A stretch of 64,000 nucleotides of DNA, from positions 67,382,764-67,446,763 of the forward strand of contig NC_030683.2 in the NCBI RefSeq assembly GCF_000004195.4. Direction: 5' to 3'. This document shows positions 1 to 11,800 of the stretch, piece by piece. Position numbers and translations under genes: made by a program. Below the pieces are notes generated by a model that saw nothing but the letters and a program-made list of their open reading frames with translations, ran no database searches and was not told the origin of the DNA. Every line of letters begins with the position of its first letter. Within the stretch, counting starts at the first letter, position 1. The DNA is from Xenopus tropicalis (lineage: Eukaryota > Chordata > Amphibia > Anura > Pipidae).

Positions 1-293
1 AAAATTTGCAATCAGTCTTTCTTTTTTATTATTTGTGGTTTTTGAATTATTTAGCATTTTTGTTCAGTAGCTCTCTAGTTTGGAATTTCAGCAGCTATCT
101 GATAAATACAGCCCAAATGATCTTAACAACCAGGCAGTGGTTTGAAAGAGAGATAGGAATATGAATAGAAGAGAACTATAAAAAAAAAAAAAAACTATAA
201 AAAACAAAAAATGAAGACCAATTGAAAAGTTACTAAGAATAAGCCATTTTATAACATACTAAAAGTTAACCTGAAGTTGAACTACACCTTTAA
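1..293. mobile_element. TTAA-type MITE, one half, cut by window edge
   Basis: Resembles a very common Xenopus MITE whose right end reads ACTAAAAGTTAACCT, then AAC-ACCTTTAA. It also contains TTTGAATTATTT and GAAGACCAATTG. Only the right part is in the window. Diverged pieces of what seems the same family occur near 30310-30600, 35815-35880 and 52205-52290. Confidence 0.55.
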
Positions 294-799
294 TCGAACA
301 ATGACTGGTTTGCTATGCTGCCTGTGACCAGTCAGAATCGTCCATATCTAAGTAAAGCTCTTTATTCCAGTTCCTAATGTATTTGAGTTTCAATAAGGGA
401 GCCTTATTGTTCATAGCAAAGTACAGTGGTTAATGATTTGCCTTGAAGTTGGCTATTTTAAGCAAATGTCTCATATAGTGTGGTGAAGAGTGTAAGAAAT
501 GCTCCATCTAGATACTTAATAAAATGTTGTATCTAAAAGTACTGAAACAATTCTGTATCAGTTTCTTAATGTTAAAAGGTGAACCAGTCTGGAAATGTAT
601 CTTGTATCAGATGATTTACCCTTAAAAACCCGGTTATCCATTCACCATTGTGAGGACATGCCAGGTGGAAATTTGAGGTTTTAAAATAATGGGATAGAGG
701 GAGTATGTGCCGATATGAAAGCATGTTGACAGGAAGCTTCATCAGGAAGAAAAATATAATGGGGAAATTATGTGAGGTCTGTGCGATATTTCTATCCAC

Positions 800-1430
800 A
801 ACATATATTGGAAATTCAGAGTGATAGGACCACAGCGTGAAAGTGATTTATGTATTTTGGGATTCCAAGGCCACCCTGCATGAGATTTACTCCATGTCTC
901 AAGATTTTACAATAAAATAGAACTAATTAGGGATGATTTTTAATCTGAGATATTCAATAAACTTCTATTTCTGGTTTATTTTACCTTGGCACATAGATGT
1001 CCACATATAGCAAACACATGGTTTAGGAAGGTAGTGGAAATTAATTTGTTGTAGTATCACCTTCAGGTACACCCATGTGACCAAATCCAAGGCATCTTCT
1101 TTTTGACATTGTCAGAAAGATGCATATATTTTTGCCAGTATTATAAAATCAATATTCAGTGAGGAAACTGGCCTGTAATTTTTGGATCTGGTGGGGTCCT
1201 TGGATGGTTTAGGTATTTCTGAAATATAGGCTCCCAGAGTTTCAGGGCAAAGTTGATCTATCTTATGGAAATCTAGAAAAAAGTTGAGGGATTAGTAAAT
1301 TTACACATTTTTATATAGTATATTGCACTACAGCTCACAGGGCCTGGAGCTTTCTGGTTGTTATGTGTTTTGATGGCATGTTGAATTTTCTCTACAGCTT
1401 ATATTAGCCATCTGGCTAATCAGGTTTTGA
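800..1430 (-). pseudogene. L1-like ORF2 reverse transcriptase remnant
   Basis: Minus-strand translation around 1100-1210 reads KDPTRSKNYRPVSSLNIDF, close to the NYRPISLLN motif of L1/Tx1 reverse transcriptases, followed by stops and shifts. It is a dead fragment inside the large acad8 intron and has the opposite orientation to the L1 remnant at 1680-8490. Confidence 0.55.
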
Positions 1431-2631
1431 GATCTTGTTTGATTACCGATATCGTTTTTTAAATAATGCTTGTATTGTGCAATGCCATGTTTGTTCATGA
1501 GTTTCTGTATAAGAGAAAAGCCTTTAAAGGAACAGTTACACAGGGGCATGGTATGAAAGCCTAAGAGAGCAGACGTGTGCAGACAGAGCTCCGCTTGAAA
1601 CTTATCCTTTCATCCGGCTATCCTATCTCAAGCTCCTAAAACCGGTCGCTACTAAACCAACAGAGAACTCCAGTGTCCTGATGGGAGACAAAAATGGACC
1701 ACAGAACAAAACTGAAATAACACAAAAACTCAGCATGTTTGCTAGAGACGTGGGCCAAGATGGAAACACTGAGGTGGTAAGGGCCTCTACCCTTAACGCT
1801 GAGCAACCTACTTCACAACCCACGACACCGGACCAACCAAGTCCTCACAGCAATAGTGGACTGCCAGGTAACTCTGATGTCCACCTTTATTGACAAACTA
1901 CGTTAGAAATGTTTATACTAAGACAAGAACAGTAGAGCAGACCACCGCGGCAGAATCCCGAATCAACACCCTGTAAGACGCTTGTCTGCCACTACACAAT
2001 GAAATACAACAACTTTGTGTTCAAGTCAAGCAGGTGGTTGCCCACATAACTTGGAAAACAGTCAAAGACGAAATGATGTTAGAGTGGTGGGCCTACCTGG
2101 GTTCCAACTAACCACTACACCCTGGGTCCCCTCCGTGCCTATTCCTAGCTATACTCAAACTATTAAGAAAATGACTCAGCGCTACCATAAGGCACATAGG
2201 AGATGTTCGTAGGCAAAAAAGTTTGCTTTACACAGACTACTCTTCTGGGATTCAAAAGAAAAGGCCCACATTTACCAATGACAAGAAATGCCTCCCTGAC
2301 AACAACATGGCATAGGCAATGATGTACTCAGCCAAACTTCAGGTCCAATCAGAAGTAAGACACCTGTCTTTCTCTACACCACAAGACTGGCTAGATAACA
2401 AAGGGCTAAAGTAACAACATATACTGTGCAATAAGCAAATGTTCTCTCCAAGGGGCATATAAACTTTCCTCTTCAATCTCCATCTCCAGGATTAAGTGGA
2501 TATGTCCAATGGAGCCTGACAAATGCAGTTTCTGCCAGAATGGTTTATTGCTACCTCCATTTATAGCTAGGTTAGCAAGAAAAGTCTACAGTTTAGGGCA
2601 GCATTTAGGATTATATTGGGTGGGCTAGGGC

Positions 2632-2961
2632 AGCGTTTTTCAACCACTGTTCCGCGGCACACTAGTGTGCCGCGAGATGTTGCCTGGTGTGCCGTAGGCA
2701 GGGCACCAATGTACTAGGGGGGCACTGCTCTTGGCACCAATGTACTAGGGGGGCACTGCTGCTGGGCACCAATGTACTAGGGGGGCACTGCTCTTGGCAC
2801 CAATGTACTAGGGGGGCACTGCTGCTGGGCACCAATGTACTAGGGGGGCACTGCTGCTGGGCACAGAGTTAAATTTTTTAACATTTTCTAATGGTGGTGT
2901 GCCTCGTGATTTTTTTCATGAAACAAGTGTGCCTTTGCCCAAAAAAGGTTGAAAAACACTG
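2632..2961. mobile_element. hAT-type MITE with internal tandem repeat
   Basis: Terminal inverted repeats CAGCGTTTTTCAACC and GGTTGAAAAACACTG are flanked by an exact 8-bp target duplication GGCTAGGG (2624-2631 and 2962-2969), as for hAT. Five copies of a roughly 31-33-bp unit (GGCACCAATGTACTAGGGGG core) fill 2701-2864. No coding capacity. Confidence 0.9.
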
Positions 2962-4169
2962 GGCTAGGGTTTGTTGGGGAAATGTTATGTTATGTAATTT
3001 TAATATTTTGTACCGGTAAATGTACTTTTGCTTTCCTACAATCATACTTGACTAGCCTAAATGTAACCTTAACTGTAACGGACAGAATAACATCTATCCT
3101 TACCCCCCCTCTTTTCTCTTTCTTTCCTTCCCTCTCATCTCATATACACCTCATCACACCAAATCTAACATGACAAACTTTAACTGATATCCTGGAATTT
3201 AAAAGGTTTTAATGCACTATAATACTCAAATTCCTAAAATAGCATAAATCAGATTATTATTTACTATAAGAGGCACATCTCACAGGCAGTAAAATTATGT
3301 CCCTCAAAAAACCATGGATCACACATCACTACCAATCACATTATTCCACATACTCTGGTGTAGCCATATTAATAAGAAAAGGCATACCCTACACCAGTGC
3401 TGTCAAATTTCTGCTGTACTGAGGGCCGGAACTTCTCTAGCATACATGGTGGAGGGCCGCTAATGGAAGCCAGTTTTGACCACTCCCCTTTTTTAAACAC
3501 ACCCACTTCAAATCACACCCATTTTATCACAATGGTGGTAGTGCAGCAAAAACCCAAATGCTTGGTCCTCACTGCGGGGATATCAACCATTATTGATATG
3601 TGAAATAATTATAATGATGTCATATTAAGACATATGCCTTAAATCCATATGCATCCTCCACCTCCCCTGTGGATAGCACAGCAACCCCCAGCACATAATT
3701 ACATACCATTGGGACCATTTAATGGCTATTTCCAACTGCTAACAAACTCCCAGAACAAACCCCTGCCAGGTTCACCTCCCACAGGCAGCATAGGGCAGGC
3801 AGAGTATGGCACACATAGACAGCACTATGCCTGCCCTATGCTGCCTGTTTGTGCCATACTCTGCCTGTCCTATGCTGCCTGTGTGTGCCATACTCTGCCT
3901 GTCCTATGCTGCCTGTGTGTGCCATACTGGGCCTGTCCTACCCTGCCTGTGTGTGCTATACTCTACCTGCCCTATGCTGCCTGTGTGTGTGCCATACCCT
4001 TCCTGCCCTATGCTGCCTATCTGCCATACTCTGCCTACCCTAGGTAAGGCAGTACACACAATGTCTGAGGTGGAACAGGTGAACAATGTGGGTGATTACA
4101 GCCTGAGCCTGAGGTGTGAACACTGGAGGGATTAAAAGGTGTGAATAACACTGGGGATTACATTCTTAA

Positions 4170-7100
4170 CCCTTTAACTGCCAACGGCGTACGTCACTGC
4201 AGTAAAAGGCTTTATCTGCCAACAACGTGCACCGCTTCTGCAGAGTTTTTAGCGATGACAGCTCCCTGGGCAACGAGCCAGGGGGGCTGTCATGTCGGCC
4301 ACGATCGCGTCTGCTGCTTGGTCCTGCTTCCCCCCCCCAGCACCGGCCCACTGCCTAGGGGGACTTCCTGCTCCAGGACTGCAGCACCGAGGACCAGGCA
4401 AGTTTCAGGACAGGTAAGGCTGATTTTTGTTGCATTTATACACACACAATTTTGCAGTTTTTTTTTTCATTTTGCACACTATTATCCACACACTGTCACA
4501 CAACTTTTACACATGTACACACATGTATACACAAACACATCTTTTTTTTTACCACTTTGTTTTTAGTTTCTTTTCCCTAAATCTGTTTATTTTGACAGCG
4601 TGACTATTGGCGTGGATATTCTGACCACTAATTACACTGTCGTGTAACTTATTTTGTCATTTCACTAATTTGCACAATTTTTGTGGTTTTATTGCATTTT
4701 TATCCCTGTATTAGTATTCCTGATCTGTTTTTAGCATAGCTTTGCCATGTGTAACTTTGGTGTAGAAAAATAACTTTACCTATTTTAAATTCATCAGAAT
4801 GTGTACTTTCCAAAAGTATATGTTTTTCTGGGGGTCTGTGTATAGTTAGGGGGTTTTACGGCACATAATACACTGACAGGGGGCTCTGTGTACAAAAGCT
4901 GAGATGGCAGGCAAGAAATCCATATGCGCTATTTTCATTTTGGGGTCAGTACATAACGCAGACTTTGGTATATCTATGCATATTGGGCATCAAACTGTTC
5001 AGTAGACTTTAGGTGTTCCTATTTGGGGTGATTTGCCTTTGTATGCAAGAAATTGTGTGAGATAAATGTGGCAAATTGCAACATTTTTAGGCGATTTTCT
5101 GAAATGTCATAAACACCACTAACTTCAGGAAAGCTTTAAGATTGGTACTTTGGTGTAGAAAGGACTCTTTACCGATGTTGGCTTTGTCAGAATGTGTACT
5201 TTCCAAACGATATGGTTTTCTGTTTTCTTTCTGTATAGTTAGGGGGTGTTATGGCACATAATACGCTGACAGGGGGCTCTGTGTGCAAAAGCTGAGTTGG
5301 CAGGCGAGAAATCCATATGCGCTATTTTCATTTTGGATTCAGTACATACCACAGACTTTGGTATATCTATACATATTGGGCATCAAACTGTTAAGTAGAC
5401 CTTAAGTGTTTCTATTTGGGGTGATTTTCCTCTATATGCAAGAAATTGTGTGAGATAAATGCGGCAAATTGCAACATTTTTTGAAATGTCATATAAATCG
5501 GCAAACGGAAAGCTTTGCGGCTTGGTACTTTGGAGTAAAAAGAAATGTGTACCCATTATAAATTAGGGGGAATGTGTACTTTCCAAAAATATATGGCTTT
5601 CTGGGGTGAGTGTACTTTTTTTGTAGTATTATCCCACATAAAGAATGTAAATGATTTTGCAGGAGCTGAAATGACAGATCATATGGGGGGGTGTTCCCAT
5701 TGGGGCCCCTACATGCCACATATTTGGGTAAACCTATACATATTTGGTATCAAACTGTTCAGTGGACCCCTAGTGTTCAAATTTATCTTGGTACTTAAAG
5801 GAACAGTAACACCACAAAATGAAAGTGTTTTAAAGTAATTGTACTATAATGTACTGTGGCCCTGCACTGGTAAAACTGGGGTGTTTGCTTCAGGAACACT
5901 ACTATAGTTATATAAATAAGCTGCTGTGTAGCCATGGGGGCAGCCATTCAAGCTGGAAAAAAGGAGAAAAGGCACAGGTTACATAGCAGATAACAGATAA
6001 GACACCATTGTATTCTACAGGGTTTATCTCTTAGCTGCTATATAACCTGTGCCTTTTCTTCTTTTGAATGGCTGCCCCCATGGCTACACACCAGGGTTTA
6101 TATAAACTCTAGTAATGTTTCTGAAGCAAACACAAAACTTTTACCAATGCAGGGCAGCAGTACATTATGGTTTAATTTCTTTGAAATATATAAATGTGTT
6201 GGTGTTACTGTTCCTTTAATGCTATGTGGGAGATAAGATGCTGCAAAGTGGAAGCTTTAAGGGGATTTTTGGAGATGTCATCAAAATTGCCAAATTTAGA
6301 AAATTTTGAAAAATTTTAGATACGGAGGAATGTGTACTTTCCAAAAATATATGATTTTCTGGGGTGAGCATACTTTTTACTAGCGTTATCCCACGCAAAA
6401 TGATGTAAATGTGTTGATTTTGCAGAAGCTGAAATGACACAAATGACAGATCATATGGGGGTATGTTCACATTGGGGCCCCTACATGCCACATAGTTAGG
6501 TAAACCTATACATATTGGGAATCAAACTGTTCAGTGGACCCCTGGCGTTCAAATTTAGGGTGTTTTATTTGGTTACTTTATGACCTTTAGGAGATAAGAT
6601 ACTATGGAACTATAAGCTTTGAAGCGATTTTTTAAAAAAAATTCACAAATTTTGATAAAAACCAATAACTTTAGGAAAGCATTGTAACTTAGTAGTTTGG
6701 AGTAGACAGACAGTTGTGCCTATTCTGAATTACCCAGAATCTGTTCTTACCAGAAATGTGTAATTTTCTGGGATAAACCTTCTGTTAGTGGAATTTTTGG
6801 CCTAGAAATCTACAGTATGCAGCTTTCTGGAGCAGTGCTTTGGAAATTTGGTAGTGTACTGCCGGGAGTTTTTGAACTATACAAGTGAGAAATCTCCATA
6901 AAACTATATATATTTGGTATTGGCGCGTTCAGGAGACATGGGACTTTCCAAATCAGTTGTATTTTTGTGCATAAAATAATTTTTGTTTCTGGTATGTGTG
7001 TTTATATTACGGAAAATATGATTTTTTTAAAAAAAACGTTTTTAGACATTTAGAAGCCTATATCTTGTAACAGAATTGGAATTACACCAAAATTCTACCA

Positions 7101-7263
7101 CATTTTGAAAGCTTAGTTTGTCCTGAAAAAAAAAATATATATTTTTCCTGGGTAAACTAAAAGTCCCCCCAAGGAAAGGCCCCTAAAGTGAAAGTGCAAA
7201 ATGTTCAAAATCTGTCCGGCAGTAGAAGTTCCGTTTTGACCAAAACGGCTGGCAGTAAAAGGG
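4170..7263. mobile_element. piggyBac-like (Uribo-like) non-autonomous element
   Basis: Ends CCCTTTAACTGCCAACGG and CTGGCAGTAAAAGGG, flanked by TTAA (4166-4169 and 7264-7267). The TTAA duplication, CCC/GGG ends and CTGCCA subterminus resemble Xenopus Uribo piggyBac elements. The interior is built of several diverged copies of a roughly 370-400-bp module (starts near 4800, 5203, 5573 and, past the inserted MITE, 6331). There is no transposase reading frame. Confidence 0.75.
5799..6215. mobile_element. Kolobok/T2-type foldback MITE
   Basis: TIRs AGGAACAGTAACACCA and TGGTGTTACTGTTCCT, flanked by TTAA (5795-5798, 6216-6219). The interior is a long imperfect palindrome around CCATGGGGGCAGCCATTCAA and its complement. 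A sister copy lies at 15143-15555. Confidence 0.88.
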
Positions 7264-7525
7264 TTAAACAATACAGCGGGGTTACAGCCTGAATCTGAGG
7301 TGAGAACCATGCAGGGGGGCAGTTAATCTCAGTACTGATACAATTTAAAGCTTATACAAAGGTAAGCCATCAAAGCAGCCAGACAGGAGGGGGCCACACA
7401 GAGGGGGGCCGCCAGTTGGACAGCACTGCCCTACACTTTAGAATCAATTCAATCAGACCTAAAAAGGCGCTTTCTTAATATGCACTGCAGAATAACCCAC
7501 AATCCAATAACAATATTATGTATGA

Positions 7526-7534
<9 letters not shown>

Positions 7535-7560
<26 letters not shown>

Positions 7561-7563
7561 ATA
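7535..7563. repeat. (TA)n microsatellite
   Basis: About 14 TA units with one interruption, inside the L1 remnant. Confidence 0.9.
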
Positions 7564-7786
7564 CCACCTCCTTTTAACCTACCAACTGCATCAGATCTCT
7601 TAAAAACTCACCAGCCCAGATTCCAGACCTATCCTCTTAGCAGGAGGTTTTAATGCAGTCCCAGACTGTAGTATCAATTGCTACCCACTCAACAGGAGAC
7701 AACCCTCAAATGTCCCAGCTTGACCTGGTATATGCCTCACCCGATCTGTTAACTTAAGTAAAACTGGCGATTAGTAAGTAGATGAC

Positions 7787-7959
7787 ATCTAGTATAAATA
7801 AATCTAAAGCAACTGGACTTGTTAAGTTATCACTGAAGATGTTTCACTACTCATCCGAGTAGCTTCTTCAGTTCAACTGAAGCTGCTCGGATGAGTAGTG
7901 AAACATCTTAAATGATTACCTAACAAGTTCAGTTGCTTTAGATTTATTTATACTAGATA
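7787..7959. repeat. Inverted repeat, short member of the 33676-34331 family
   Basis: Arms of about 85 bases starting ATCTAGTATAAATAAATC and ending with its complement. Both contain the TCACTACTCATCCGAG box. It is followed by ACCATGACCTGGATGAATG, the same tail as the larger copy in thyn1 intron 2. Confidence 0.8.
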
Positions 7960-8736
7960 TACCATGACCTGGATGAATGAAAATCTTCATAGACATAGAT
8001 GGATAACACTTACAGAACTCCGGACAGATTTACCTAATTATCATAAAGTATTCTGGACTGCTAATACCACAAGTCCAGAAAAAAAAAAGCCTGGGATGCA
8101 TGCAAAGCTTTCATTAGAGGAACATAAATCTCTATGATCAAAGGCCACAGAACACGCAATAGGCACAGTATACCTAATAGCTAATGCCTTCCAAGCTGAA
8201 CAAACTTATGTTCAACACCCTGCCCCTGAAAACCAAGCAAACAACTCAGAGATCTAAAACTCCTAGACCAAAAATATTTGAACAATCGGGCCCACCAATT
8301 GTATGAACATGGAGACAAACAAACTTAAAGCTGACTACAGCCTACCAAACCACTACTTGTTCTGGTATCTTCAACTAAACATGCCTTTTAATCACAATTT
8401 CCAACCCAAACTGATCAACTTAAAGAACCCTTGCTGGAATATCTACTAAAAATAGACAGTTACTAAGCAATAAATATACCATGCTAAACTTGTGGAAACA
8501 GTACATATATATATATCCATTATCCAGAAAGTTCTGAATTACGGAAAGGCCACCTGTTTAAAAGCTATGGGTTACTGTCCCTGGGCAAACTTGGTTCCTT
8601 TTATTTTTACATGTAGGAGTTAGTGTTTCACACTGACCTATAGCTTACATCATTTCTAGAATTATTTCTTACAGTTCAAAAACTACTACATGCCTACTCT
8701 AATGATAGACATAAGTATAAATAAATAATAACCTAC

Positions 8737-8889
8737 CTTAAAACACTCATCTGTAGCAAACAGTTTTGCCATAGCACAGAGAGTTGCTGCATCCCCAGTA
8801 TCATTTTGCAGGGCTTGGGCTGCATGTCGTACAATGAGCCGTGCAGTGACCAGACGTGTTGCCATATCTGCCAGTTTGAACTGCAAGTA
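8737..8889 (-). CDS. acad8: acad8 exon 9 (last exon in window)
   Basis: Encodes 51 residues, [20 protein letters not shown] and on to LFATDECFK, then a GTAGG donor. The next human segment (ICNQALQMHGG) is not found to its left, so exons 10 and 11 lie outside. Confidence 0.96.
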
Positions 8890-11800
8890 CTGTCAAGAAA
8901 AAAAATAAGAGCATAAGAGCAGTGGTGTCAAAGTGGCACTGGGGTCTGCAAGTGTGATTAAAATAGGAACTGTTGCTTTATTTTCAGCGAAATATGGGCC
9001 CAAACAAGATATATGCCCCCTAGTCTCCATTTTCATGAACCAGCATGTCACATAAAGAGAGCGAACAAAATTTAACTGGTTCTCTATTATGTTCTTCCAC
9101 AATAACACAAAAAATATTTGGGCAATTGACAAAATATAATTTATAAAGTAGACATGCATATGACAAGGACTGCTGGTCTGATTTCTCAACCTGTCAAGCT
9201 TGTCTAACTTGTGAAGTCTGTTCTAGTGATACTAATAACTGGTGAGTGAACTCCTTAAAACCAAATATGCAGATTCAGCCATCAATCAACAAAGCGACAA
9301 TGGCCTTGTCAGGCACCAAGGGATTTGGGGTGCTGAACAGAACGTCACTGAGTTTGGGTAATGAAATTCTTGCTGCTAGCATGTTTGGAGGGGCTTGGTC
9401 CAAACAGTGGTATAGCTGGAAGAACAAGCTACTACAAAATAGTAAAATAAGTTATCCTACCTGAATATGACATAACAAGAATTATGGCCCTTAAAGAGAC
9501 TCTCTTGGAATCCATCCTGTAATAACTATATCAGTACACAGCATCTGCTAAAGGCAAATAAATGCAATACATACTTTGGAAATAAAAATAAATCTTGGTC
9601 ATGGATGTCCCTGATATGTCTTTTTGGCAGCTTTGTTATGTGCTAGAACTAAAAGCAACAATAAAAAGTCCTCTAGTGTTTCCACTGATCGCAATAGAGG
9701 GTTCAGCAGCCCCTACTTCGCAAATGTGGAAACAACTACATTTCCTTGTATGACTTTCGATGTACACGTATCCACTAATGACATACCAAAAAAGGTTTAG
9801 TAAGGTGTGGCTGCTCTGGCTCTGAAACTAGCCTTGGAATTGAAATAAATAACACTATTACCTTACTGAGAATAAAGTGATGACTAAAACCTCTATTAGC
9901 TGATAAATATTGTTGATGGAATAAGTGCCGCTAAGTATCTTATTATTACTAACTATAGTGTGTAATAAATGTGATTCTTCATGAAATTCCTTTGAACCAT
10001 TTTACTGCTGTTACTGTAACTTTTCTGGATTGCTGAAAATCAATAAATAAAAGGCTATTAGAAATAAATGAAATACGATCCTCAATGAAAACAGAAACTT
10101 TTACGTTTGCCAGAAAGAAACAGCACCGCTTGTTACATCTAATTGGCCAAAGTTGATGATTTTGAAATGATTATAAAAACAGGTAAAAAAAAATCAGTTG
10201 CCATAATAGTTTATCTTTTTTAATGTATGGACTCCAGCAATGTTTAGCTGTGACTATAACACTTTGAGGGGCCTATAAGGAGATTAAAAGGGTCCATTTA
10301 TTTTCATTTAAAACTACTATCCATTTAAAACTACTATTAACACATTTTTTATTCTTCCATTTGTTTGAATACAAATTATTTTTCTTCATGCCTTTGGCTG
10401 AACACATCAAGATCAAAAAAGATGGAAAAAACTTATTATCATGCCAGGGGCTGGTGTTGCTTGAGAAAATGGGTGTCTTAATGGTCAAATAGTAGCCCAT
10501 AACTAACTAATAGGGGCAAACTCTTACTATATAGGGCAATGAGAATTGGCATTAGTGCCCTCGTCTACAGCTATTCCCAGGGAGGTGTTTGCCCTGGTAC
10601 TGAGCCACAATAGTGGTTCCAGGAGCACTTGAATCTCCATGAAGTAAAAATGTGTATAAAAAAAAAATTATATATTATATATACACAACAGCCATTAAAA
10701 TTCTGTAAATTATATCTTCTCTTCCATTCCTGTATCAGTTAATATATTGGTCATTTGTTTGTTCTATGCATTTACTGTACAGCATTGTGCAATATTTTGG
10801 CACTTATATGTGATAATGATATGTTGCAATAATAATTGGAGCATTTGTGCATTAAGTGCAATTTTGTTGCCCAAAATAAATGACTTGTAATCAAAGGGTG
10901 TACATGTGTAATGTTCTGCAATTTGCACTGTGTTTAATTATTTTTAAGACTTTTACAATACCCCAGTATCTATTTATGAAAATATACTGTTCAAGCAGTA
11001 TGTGTAATTGTATAATACTCATATAGAAAAAAGTCACTTTAATTACTATGAGCGACTGTGCTTTCACACAAACCAAAGTCATGCAAACTCTCCTCTGTGT
11101 AACTGAAATACCAGTGCCTATTTTAAATCTCAGTCCGAACCTCAGAGCTACTACCAATTGCAATTCTAGCTAGTAACAATCAGCTCCAGCTTTATAATTA
11201 TAAGGTTTTTGAAATGTATATATGCTAAAATTATATTCAATGGAATAAATTACTCATTTAACAACCATTAAAGAGATACTGACACCAGAAAGTAAATCTT
11301 TTTTCACATCTATCATAACATTGTCTTTGCAAGAACTTTATAATTTTGCCATAAAAATATTTGCTTGATGCATTTACATTACCTGTCAGATCCCCTGTGT
11401 TCCACTATGAGGGGGCGGCCATATTTGTCTGTTAGCATTAGAAGCTATAACTGACAGGTTGGGAAGGGACAGTCAGGTTGGCAAAACAGTCAGGTTTAGG
11501 AACTTCAAGTAACAATTACTTATAAAACCAAACCTGTCGGCGAAAAACCGTCAACACAACCTATAGGTAGCTTTTTATGTATATTCATATTTTGAAAAGT
11601 AGTTTTTTCGTGTCAGTATCACATATGTTAATGAGCCTAGAAAGACCTATCAGGTGAGGACCACATCAACGCACTTATAAATTCTTAACATATGCATCTT
11701 GTATTCTATTTTTTGTTTTGGTTCATCCCTGTGTCTCATGCTTTTTGGTAAACTCCAGACATGCATTAAACTGATTTGCATATGTGTATCTTTTGCATAA

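Larger units (their letters stand above)
3395..7428. mobile_element. hAT-type element, 4.03 kb, carrying a nested element
   Basis: Starts CAGTGCTGTCAAA and ends GTTGGACAGCACTG, with an exact 8-bp duplication CCCTACAC at 3387-3394 and 7429-7436. Without its insertion (4170-7263 plus TTAA) it would be about 0.94 kb. It belongs to the same family as 30629-31499, in opposite orientation. A GCCATACTCTGCCTG-type minisatellite occupies about 3790-4040. No transposase is seen. Confidence 0.88.
1680..8490 (+). mobile_element. L1-like retrotransposon remnant, repeatedly interrupted
   Basis: On the plus strand, 2030-2110 reads NLENSQRRNDVRVVGLPG, matching the L1 ORF1 block that normally reads DLENRSRRNNLRI. 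At 3270-3390 a frame reads YSTYSGVAILIRKGIPY, the endonuclease block of ORF2. After the inserted hAT (3395-7428) the endonuclease reading resumes with an LLAGGFNAV-like stretch near 7640. Further degraded ORF2-like sequence (KAWDACKAFIRG) lies near 8080. Many stops. It also holds a hAT MITE (2632-2961) and an inverted repeat (7787-7959). Confidence 0.6.

Noticed and set aside
2701..2864. Direct repeats that could be read as an array or small repetitive protein
   Set aside because: Tandem units without spacers inside a MITE with perfect 8-bp target duplication; the 61-codon frame is a repeat product.
3649..4135. Overlapping plus-strand frames rich in Cys/Leu/Pro (up to 132 codons)
   Set aside because: Readings of the GCCATACTCTGCCTG minisatellite in a hAT element; three frames are open at once.
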